From positions 496,001 to 560,000 of the forward strand of contig JAPJBO010000020.1 of NCBI GenBank assembly GCA_030068145.1: 64,000 bases of DNA, read 5' to 3'. The notes beneath the pieces are model-generated. The model had not been told where the DNA came from, did not search any database, and was given only the letters and a program-made list of their open reading frames with translations. This DNA comes from Diplonema papillatum (Eukaryota; Euglenozoa; Diplonemea; Diplonemida; Diplonemidae). Of this stretch, positions 56,988-64,000 are shown piece after piece (the first letter of the stretch is position 1; every line of letters starts with the position of its first letter). Made by a program: the position numbers and the translations under genes.

Positions 56988-57414
56988 CAGTATCAGCAGC
57001 CTATCAGTCTATCAGTCCATCAGTCAGTCTATCAGTTTATCAGTCCATCAGTCAGTCAGGCTATCAGTCTATCAGTCCATCAGTCAGTCTATCAGTTTAT
57101 CAGTCCATCAGTCAGTCAGGCTATCAGTCTATCAGTCCATCAGTCAGTCTATCAGTTTATCAGTTTATCAGTCCATCAGTCAGAATATCAGTCTATCAGT
57201 CAGTCTATCAGTTTAGCAGTCTATCAGTCGTCTATCAGTCCATCAGTCAGTCAATCAGTCTATCAGTCAATCAGTCTATCAGTTCAGTCCATCAGTCAGA
57301 AGATCAGTCTATCAATCTATCAATCTATCAGTCCATCAGTCAGTCTATCAGTTTATCAGTCTATCAGTCAGTCTATCAGTCTATCTATCAGTCTATCAGT
57401 CTATCAGTCTATCA
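56988..57414. repeat. CTATCAGT-type satellite
   Basis: About 425 bp of short repeats based on CTATCAGT, with CCATCAGT and TTTATCAGT variants and a higher-order pattern near 60 bp at the left. No gene. Confidence 0.95.
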
Positions 57415-58149
57415 GCAGGGGACCGTCCCAGAGATACGGGCTCGCTAATTACCCTCCGCGCAAAGCAACGAAGGACACGAAGACGCGGGGAAAACCTGTG
57501 AGACTGTTGTTTTTATGCTCCCGGGGAGTGTCGGGGGGGGAACAAGGGCGGCGGGGGCAGCGGCTTGGGGGTGAGGGGGTGGCGAGAGAATAAACGTTGT
57601 CTTTCGGCACGCGCGGGTTTTTGCGGGAAAAGGAGTGCATGCGGGGGGGAGGGGAGGTCCTTTCCCTGCCCGGGTGCGGGTCTTCGTTATTGCACTTCAG
57701 GCGCATGATCGTTTAGCCAGCTGCCTCGAGTGACGGCCGTTCTTTTGTTTGGGAGCTCAAAAATATCAGGTCGCGGTCGCTTTGAGTAGCTGCCGGCTTT
57801 ATCTTTTCGATTTCTTGCCGTCGCCGTTCTTCCTGTTATGAGCCGGTCCGTCGCTATCTCTTGAACCTGCATCGAAGTGCCTGCCGCTGTTATCACAGTG
57901 AATCACGGTCCACCACGGTCTATCAGGTCCATCCCTAGTCCCTAGAGCTGCATCGAATCACCCGGTGCTGTATCCTTCGGTCTATCACGGTCTATCAAGA
58001 GGGGATGGACCGGCTCATGTTATTCGGCAGGAGTCGCGCAGGTGTCACACTTGAGTCCTTATGGGACCTATGAGCCTCACCCGAACGCCCAAGTCAGAAA
58101 GGGGGCGAACTGCAGCGACTTCGTATCCCTGATGCATGCACTCTTACTT
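57415..58149. other. No recognised gene
   Basis: G-rich tracts (57530-57660), and near 57895-58000 scattered CACGGTCTATCA motifs related to the satellite to the left. No gene, RNA or clear repeat array. Confidence 0.5.
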
Positions 58150-58345
58150 GGGGATTGCAAGAACGTGCTTGGAATGGGGATGTGCTCAACACCGCACTGG
58201 TCCCGTCTGCGCCGTGTTTCGGTCCTTTAAGCCACGGACATACATAAGGCGGACCATCATCGGCGCGGAACCTGCGTGTCTGCAGACAGGACAGCGGTGT
58301 GAGTCTGGTTTGTCAGGCGGCTGTTCGTAGCTCGTCACAGCCTTT
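58150..58345. repeat. Dispersed repeat with AAGCCACGGACA, copy
   Basis: Member of the family described at 49325, with most shared blocks present. It extends from about GCAAGAACGTGCTTGG to CTGTTCGTAGCTCGTCACAG. Confidence 0.75.
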
Positions 58346-58575
58346 TCTCTTCACTCTTAATTGGGGAGGGGGGAATCTTAGTAAGGTTTGAGCAGGACGC
58401 TGCCTCTAATGCATGTTTGACGATAGCATCAAGTCTTCTTCGAAGAAAGTGTGAAATAAAAAAGGGGAAAGGGTCACTAAGACTCCGCAGGTAGGGTAAC
58501 CTCGAGGGGCAGTCGTCTGCGCAAGGCGCTATTGAAGGCGTGTCGAGGTGGGGACATGTCCTCGAACATCGAATC

Positions 58576-58711
58576 GTGTCACCTGAGGGGGTAGTCTCAG
58601 GGCCGCCCACGTGATAAGCCGTTAAGCATTGAGTTCTTTTAAGTACATGAACCACATGGATTAGCATGCACTGTACCGTTAAGCAGTGGCTGCCGGCTTA
58701 TCCCGTGACAC
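58576..58711 (+). ncRNA. Structured repeat element, copy B
   Basis: P1: GTGTCAC (58576-58582) with GTGACAC (58705-58711). P2: CCTGAG (58582-58587) with CTCAGG (58596-58601); P1 and P2 compete for one base. Linker GCCGCCCACGT. P3: GATAAGCCG (58613-58621) with CGGCTTATC (58694-58702), nine pairs. An inner loop of about 60 nt is followed by P4 GCAG-TGG-CTGC (58683-58693), which abuts P3'. A CC linker leads to P1'. The inner loop is almost identical to copy C, while P2 and P3 differ at nearly every base but still pair. Strand is arbitrary. Confidence 0.55.
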
Positions 58712-58944
58712 CTTTTATATGTACGTTATAGAAAGAGTAGCGTAAAAGTAGAACGGGAGGGCAAAAAAGAGCGATAGCAGATCGGGTAGGACGATTGGTG
58801 CCGCAAACCATCCCCGTTTTCGAAGGTCCAATTCGAGGGGACTGCGAGCTTTCGAGTAACCTATCCAACAGTCTTGCCACGCAATCTGGCGTTCCGCACG
58901 CGTTCGACGTTGGCGACACGCCGACAATCATTCCGACGGGCGCA

Positions 58945-59199
58945 GCAAGAAATGGCCCACATAGAACCAGGATTCTACGTCAGGGTTCAATGAAGTAACC
59001 CCGAGCTCACGCCCATTTAAAGTTTGAGAATAGGTCGAGGAAGCGATTTCCCCAATGCCTCCAATCATTCGCTTTACCTGGCGTAACTCCTGTTTTGGTT
59101 CTAGCTATCCTGAGGGAAACGTCGGAGTGAACCAGCTACTAGATGGTTCGATGGGTCTTTCGCCCCTATACCCAGCTTTGACGAGCGATTTGCACGTCG
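58945..59199 (-). rRNA. Fragment of eukaryotic LSU (28S-type) rRNA, domain II
   Basis: On the minus strand the fragment begins GACGTGCAAATCG and contains highly conserved cytosolic LSU segments: GGGTATAGGGGCGAAAGAC, ATCGAACCATCTAGTAGCTG, GTTTCCCTCAGGATAGCT, GGTAAAGCGAATGATT, CCTATTCTCAAACTTTAAA and GTGGGCCA. The order is correct. Similarity ends on both sides (about 59199 and 58945) and no further rRNA is recognisable nearby, so this is about 255 nt of a gene normally over 3 kb. It is probably a displaced pseudogene fragment; a separately encoded rRNA piece is less likely. Several conserved bases are changed (for example CCATCGAACC where TAATCGAACC is usual). Confidence 0.85.
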
Positions 59200-59954
59200 A
59201 CGCGCAGACGGCAAGCAGTCAGTCGTGGTCTGTGGTGCACTGATAGACACAGAAAGAATGCCGGCTCAGGACCTGCTAACCCCTCGGCCCGGTGTCCGCT
59301 GCTCGTTAGTAGCTCAATATTGATACGTGCCCTCCATGCAGCGTGAGCGGCTGTCTCTTGCGTCTGCTCTCCCATACACCCTGTCCTCCATGGGCCTGGG
59401 GCAGCTAAGCTGGACATGAAGCAGCTTTTCGCTTGCGATTCGGCCGAAGGCCTTCTTACAAGCCGCGACACCGCAGCCGGTGGAAACAGCAGTGTCCTGG
59501 GATGTCTCAAAGAGCCGACGTTCCGTTCGGGTTTGCGGGTTTTCGCGGATGGGCCGATCGATCCGCTGGGGTCCGGGCGAGCAGACATTCGCCGGCGGGA
59601 GTTTGCCACACAAACGAGCGAGCAAACAGTTCTTTTTCCAGCGTTTATTGTTGTTTAGAGGTTCGGTGTTTTAGGGTCTCCGGTTCCATTGAGGCTGTGA
59701 GGCGGGTAGTATGAGGGTAGTAGGTATGCTTATACACTTTAACTACGGCTAGCCATGTTTGTAAGTGTTGCGACCGACACCAAGAAGAAATTCGCTTTGA
59801 ATTTAGTCTTGGGCCCCCCACGCGCATGCATGTTGAGCAGGGGTTGCCATGCAGCTCGTATCGGTCTGTAATATGCGTTTTTCCTTCCGGCTTAGCCTGC
59901 ACAATACATTGAAGGGCAACCCACAAGATTGTTGGTACTAAAAAGATTTCCGAG
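59200..59954. other. No recognised gene; partial dispersed repeat at the right
   Basis: No rRNA continuation is visible. A partial copy of the 48185-type repeat (GGGCAACCCACAAGATTG) is at about 59885-59945. A minus-strand frame of 147 codons (59166-59609) overlaps the rRNA end and has no recognisable domain. Confidence 0.5.
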
Positions 59955-60165
59955 GGCTCCTGGGTCCCATCATGTGCCTTTAAGCCACGGACACAAAAGG
60001 CGGACCATCACCAGCGCGGAAGCTGAGTGTCTGCAGACAGGACAGCAGTGTGAGTCTGGTTTGCCAGGCGGCTGTTCGTAGCTCGCCACAGCCAGGACCA
60101 CCCCTGCTAATCGAGCACCGGCGAATCCGTCGTGGGGAAAAACCTTGGTAGAATGCCTAGGCAGA
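59955..60165. repeat. Dispersed repeat with AAGCCACGGACACA, copy
   Basis: Member of the family at 49325; well preserved from AAGCCACGGACACAAAAGGC to CCAGGACCACC. Confidence 0.75.
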
Positions 60166-60444
60166 ACACTGCCTCGCATGCATGATTGATGCTAGCATCA
60201 AGTCCGGGGGTGGGGGAAGGATGTATTTCGACGAAGGAAGAGCTGCTTTCGCTCTTATTCCACCGTTGCTGCCGTCACGAAGGAAGACTACCGGTTGGCG
60301 ACAAGTCGCTGCAGCCGGTGCGGGCGGTGCTGACAACTCACCTGAGCCCAAATCTCTCGCTTCGTGATGAACAGTTCTCCGGCTAGGCTGACAACGCCAC
60401 GGCTTTTGTAACAAGGGGTGGGATTATGGGAGCTGGAGTGGGGT

Positions 60445-60655
60445 AATTGCAACTCAACACCGCACTGGTCCCGTCTGCGCCATGTTCCGGTCCTTAAAGC
60501 CACGGACACAAAAGGCGGACCATCATCAGCGCGGAACGTGAGTGTCTGCAGACGGGACAGCGGTGTGAGTTTGGTTTGTCAGGCGGCTGTTCGTAGCTCG
60601 TCACAACCAGGACCACCCGTGCTACCAGGCACAGGCGAATCCGTCACAGCAGAGG
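60445..60655. repeat. Dispersed repeat with AAGCCACGGACACA, copy
   Basis: Member of the family at 49325, close to the copies at 58150 and 59955, including the GTGTCTGCAGACGGGACAGC part. Confidence 0.75.
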
Positions 60656-62279
60656 AGTGCCCTACAAGCTGAAGTGGGGGGAAGGGGCCAATATTGGGGC
60701 TAATTCTTGGCCAGTCTGTCATCCGAGGACAGAACAACACAAAAGTCGCCCCATCATGGAGTGGGCAGGGTTGCCCTGCTCTCCACTGAATGTCCTATAG
60801 GGTACGTGCGGGGGCGCAGACAGCAACAACAAACAAAGGTTTGTCCCAACTTTAGGGGGAGAAGACTTGTTTTCGTTCAGACGGAAGCACTACTTTTCGT
60901 TAACTAGCATCGAATCTTCGTTCCAAATATAAAGAAAGCGGGCGGGAAGGAGGGGCGTACATGGTACCCGCATGTGAAGTACGTGGGACATGTCTTTAAA
61001 TGCCCGTGTATGAGCAAGTAAACGTCGCAAACCAATCAGTCGAAACAAAAAACCAGCAGAAACCCAGGGACTCACACAGATTCATGGACCAGGTCTCGTG
61101 GTGCGCAAAATATCCCCCTCTTCTCCCCTTCTCTTTGCAGACGGACGTTTCGAGCACGCGGCAGTCCTTTGCAAGCACGCAAAACGATCCTAACCGTGCA
61201 GCGGAAGCTTGACATCTTCCGCAGCACTGCGTCAGGTGGGGTCGATCGACGTAACTTGCAGCAGAAGGCCTCGGGTGCAATTCGGGTCCTCCGGGGACGG
61301 GATTGTGCGGCGGCGCTGAATGGGTACAACACCTATTGACTCAATTTGAGGGGGTTTCTCACGTGGCGCACGGGTGCATTCTTCGGGCGCCGCGTGCACG
61401 AATTGCGCATGGGAATTGCTTGCGTCGGTTCGACACCGTCCGCACAGGTAACCGGAGGATGTGTCGATGCGTCCCCGGGAGACGCACTGACTCTCTCCGT
61501 GAGCCAGTCCATGAACCTCGTTCCACGCCCACACCGTCAGACAGCTGAGGAGACTCCCCTTTGTGTTCCACTCGCGTACGGGAGGCCTTGGGCTGATAAT
61601 TCAAGCGGCCTGCCGAGGGTTTCAGTGTGACAGCTGGCTGCAAGCTATTCTAATGAGCCTGACGCTGCAGAAATTGCATCTGGTGCAGCTCCTTGGAGTG
61701 TCGAAAATTGTGTTGTGTCTTCACCTGCAGTCACTGCGGTTTGGTACTCTTGGGTGAATCCTGGCACTGCTTTGTCTGACGCTGGAGTTTTTGGACCAGG
61801 GTCTAGGTTGCAATTCCCACGGGGAGATAGGAGGGACGTTCCCACGTGCGTTCGAGAATCTCAGGTGAAATGGAAGCAGCACCGGCTCCGCAGACCCCGT
61901 GCAACAGCGTCGAGGGGGCACGCCCGCCCCGTTGAAGCCGTCGTGGAGAATCGGAACGGAAAGCAGAACAGAAGATGGTCAGATGGTCCCTGCATTGGGA
62001 GTTTCGTCGCCCTAGAGCAGGTCCCGCAATCGTCTCGCAGTGGGCAGCGCACCCAACAGCCCCTGAGTGCGTCGACTACAACTTGGCATTCTGTATCGTG
62101 TTTAGATCGTTGTGTGCGTGAGTCAGAACCGCGGTTAATTTCAATTTTTTGAAACTGGCGGCCTCGACAATTTTGTTTGTGCGCACTAGCGGAACTCACC
62201 TGCTTTGGAAAGTTTCATGTAGTACGCTGCCAACTACTAATTCTTAGTACCAACAATGCATTGTTAACACAAAAAAGCG
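60656..62279. other. No firm gene; possible exon remnants
   Basis: A strong acceptor-like tract (CTTCTCCCCTTCTCTTTGCAG) ends at about 61140 and is followed by an open frame of about 65 codons without a known domain. Near 61660-61860 the plus strand reads a protein-like stretch with VWYSWVNPGT and GVFGPGSRLQFP. WYSW plus a following Pro/Gly recalls some secreted beta-sandwich repeats, but this is too short to assign. No complete gene model can be supported. Confidence 0.3.
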
Positions 62280-62640
62280 CGTGCGTGCTGACAAAAAGGC
62301 AGGCGCTTCGTTTTGTTTGTGCGTGCCGGTTGATCGTTTTCCCACTTGTATATATCCCTGTGGATATTCAGGTATTAAAGGAATTCTGACCCACCAAAAC
62401 ACGCAGCCTACATCTTTTTAGCGTGCACAACACATTGAAGGGCAACCCGCAAGATTGTTAGTACCAAACATACTCGAAGGGCTCCTCGGGCTTATTTCGA
62501 AGGAGAGAAACAATACAACTGCAAAGTGGGGCTTGTTGAACGCCTACGTTGCGATTGCGGAGTCATCGGCATGCTGATGCGTACCACACTATGTCGTATG
62601 TAAGCCTCCCGCAGTATTTCAGGTGCTTATACAAGAATTG
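62280..62640. repeat. Two dispersed repeats side by side
   Basis: 62280-62466 matches 48185-48370, and 62465-62640 is a diverged copy of the 215-bp repeat at 43117 (CTCGAAGGGCTCC, TTTCGAAGGAG, CAGGTGCTTATACAAG). Confidence 0.65.
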
Positions 62641-62697
62641 CGTAGTTTTGTTTTATTCTTTTACTTGTTAGTTGTCGACAACTTGTTTTTGTGTTGA

Positions 62698-62830
62698 GGT
62701 GTCATTCAGATGTAAATCTAAAGCCGCCCACGTCAAATTTTGTTAAGCATTGAGTTCTTTTAAGTACATGAACCACATGGATTAGCATACACTTTGTTAA
62801 GCAGCGGCTGCCAAAACTTGCCGTGACACC
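62698..62830 (+). ncRNA. Structured repeat element, copy C
   Basis: P1: GGTGTCA (62698-62704) with TGACACC (62824-62830). P2: TTCAGAT (62705-62711) with ATCTAAA (62716-62722), six of seven pairs around GTAA. Linker GCCGCCCACGT. P3: CAAATTTTG (62734-62742) with CAAAACTTG (62812-62820), eight of nine pairs. P4: GCAG-CGG-CTGC (62801-62811), abutting P3'. CC linker. Relative to copy B, six P3 pairs and five P2 pairs are changed on both sides, yet linker, inner loop and P4 are conserved. Strand is arbitrary. Confidence 0.55.
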
Positions 62831-63114
62831 TAACCACCCAACCCAAGAATAGCAGAGTCGCAGCTCTTAAAAAGGTGTTTTTATTCTTCGCTTTTTCTCA
62901 GGGTCAAGAGGAGTCAACTATTCCCTGCAGTATGAGGCTCTTATTATGAGCATTCTTTTGAGCAGGCCGAGTTCCAGGCCTCTCTTCAGGGGTTTCTTCT
63001 TCTTTTTCACCTGGTATGTCTTGAGTTAGGGATCTCCATGTGAAGCACGGACATGTAAACTGTGTCAGTGCCATGATCTTCAGTTTGGTGTTGGTTCGCT
63101 CATTGCTCAGCGGC
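62831..63114. other. 3' flank of the acyl-CoA synthetase gene
   Basis: No separate gene recognised. The minus strand has a 3'-splice-like site near 63012 and an open frame after it, so a short last exon of the synthetase gene may lie here. Confidence 0.4.
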
Positions 63115-64000
63115 TTACATTTTTGGAACACATTGCAATGTCTCGAAAAAAGAAAAAGCACGAACCTGGCTGCGGAGCTTGTTGTAATAGTCGCGGATCT
63201 GCCGCTTGAGGATCTTGCCCGTGTCGCCGCGGGGGAGCGGCTTGTCCGTGAAGAAGATGTTTTCGCGCGGCGGGAGCTTGAAGGACGCGATGTCGCCCGA
63301 TTCGCGGACCACCCGCAGCAGCTCGCCGGCGGACGGGTTCGTCCCGGCCTTCGGGTGGACCAGCAGCCCGACGACCTCGCCCAGACGCTGGTCCTTCAAT
63401 CCGAAGCACGACAGTTCGTGGATCTCCTTGCACCGGGAGAAGAACGCCGACTCGACTTCGGCGCAGCTGATGTTCTCGCCTCCCCGGATGATGATGTCCT
63501 TGGCCCGGTCCATGATGTGCACGTACCGCGCTTCGTCGAGGACGACGATGTCGCCGGTTCTGAACCAACCGTACCCGTGGCCGGGAACTTCGACGATCGC
63601 CTCGTTCGTCGCCTTCTCCTTGTTCCAGTACTTCGGGAGGCACAGCGGTCCCTTCAAAAGCAGCTCGCCTCTCTCGTTCGGCTTCGACAACACACGGCCG
63701 GTTTCCGTGTCGACGACCAACGTATCGACCGTGGGCAACGGCTGCCCCGTGGACGTCGGCCTGCTCAGGAACTCGTCGCCCGTGATCCAACACACAGCGC
63801 CGTTGGTTTCGGTGAGGCCGTAGCCCTGAGCGGGATTGCCGCCCTTGAACCGGTCCTTGACCTTCGTCGCGAGGCTTCCGGGCACGGCGGCTCCGCCTCC
63901 GCTGATGGAGGTCAGGGAGGAGGTGTCGAACTTCGCGAAGTCCTTGTGCTCTATCATGTCCTGCGCCATGGTCGGCACCCCCGTGAAGGCGGTGACGCCC
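63115..64000 (-). CDS. Acyl-CoA synthetase (AMP-dependent ligase), C-terminal half, cut by window end
   Basis: Adenylate-forming enzyme that activates a carboxylic (probably medium- or long-chain fatty) acid to acyl-AMP and then acyl-CoA. The 5' end lies beyond the window; the frame is open to its last base (TAFTGVPTMAQDM). Motifs in order: GGGAAVPGSL, GYGLTETNGA (the YGxTE motif), LPKYWNKEKAT, GWFRTGDIVVLDE, IMDRAKDIIIRGGENI (hinge and A8) and PRGDTGKILKRQ with the conserved Lys of the C-terminal subdomain. The last 16 codons after YYNKLRSQ (VRAFSFFETLQ and on) are unlike the family, and CAG/GTTCGT at their start is a plausible donor, so the true C-terminus may come from another exon. The exact substrate cannot be read from the sequence. 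Confidence 0.93.
   Translation of the reverse strand, partial: GVTAFTGVPTMAQDMIEHKDFAKFDTSSLTSISGGGAAVPGSLATKVKDRFKGGNPAQGYGLTETNGAVCWITGDEFLSRPTSTGQPLPTVDTLVVDTETGRVLSKPNERGELLLKGPLCLPKYWNKEKATNEAIVEVPGHGYGWFRTGDIVVLDEARYVHIMDRAKDIIIRGGENISCAEVESAFFSRCKEIHELSCFGLKDQRLGEVVGLLVHPKAGTNPSAGELLRVVRESGDIASFKLPPRENIFFTDKPLPRGDTGKILKRQIRDYYNKLRSQVRAFSFFETLQCVPKM

Noticed and set aside
58576-58711. Hammerhead, twister or HDV-like ribozyme assignment for the structured element
   Set aside because: The hammerhead core CTGATGA is absent, and the arrangement of stems and conserved bases does not match what I know of twister or HDV types.
61395-61450. Possible tRNA around GGTTCGAC
   Set aside because: The T stem has only three pairs and no acceptor or anticodon arm can be formed.

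Overview
The window looks like nuclear DNA of a GC-rich eukaryotic microbe, probably a protist or alga; the lineage cannot be fixed from the sequence. The evidence is a eukaryote-only ribosome-biogenesis gene (SPB1/FTSJ3 type) with a GT-AG intron whose phase fits on both sides, a fragment of eukaryotic cytosolic LSU rRNA, low gene density and very high repeat content. No operons, prokaryotic ribosome sites, CRISPR arrays, telomere repeats or virus-like element genes were seen.

Left two thirds (1-42756): four nearly identical copies of a roughly 10-12 kb unit in the same orientation. Unit 1 is cut by the window start, unit 2 starts near 12398, unit 3 near 23007 and unit 4 near 33595. Each unit carries (a) a minus-strand gene for a small Cys/His-rich protein with one hydrophobic segment, (b) a possible divergent plus-strand gene, (c) a 63-bp minisatellite, (d) a perfect 16-bp hairpin, (e) two or three copies of a 3-4 kb inner block with a conserved 93-codon minus-strand gene, and (f) an array of 308-bp repeats. 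The units differ mainly in repeat copy number, which points to recent duplication. Between units 3 and 4 lie a degenerate tRNA-Arg-like element bracketed by 36-bp direct repeats and a 16-bp satellite of about 920 bp.

Middle (42757-49990): old, diverged repeats, a tenth and clearly diverged copy of the 93-codon gene (about 94 codons), an ankyrin-repeat fragment, a hypothetical gene with an in-frame 93-bp duplication, and a tandem repeat near 47.6-48.1 kb.

Right third (50000-64000): a complete SPB1-like 2'-O-methyltransferase gene (minus strand, 836 aa, one intron). Directly upstream is a tandem array of five copies of its own leader plus first ~95 codons, spaced by 27-bp hairpin repeats. Next come a coiled-coil gene fragment fused to the SPB1 leader, a decayed sixth SPB1 5' copy, a CTATCAGT satellite and an LSU rRNA fragment. 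The C-terminal half of an acyl-CoA synthetase gene runs off the right edge.

The most unusual signal is a dispersed element of 83-136 nt at 46206, 58576 and 62698. Its three copies keep the same stem layout while the stem sequences differ by compensating changes, as expected for a selected RNA or foldback DNA structure.
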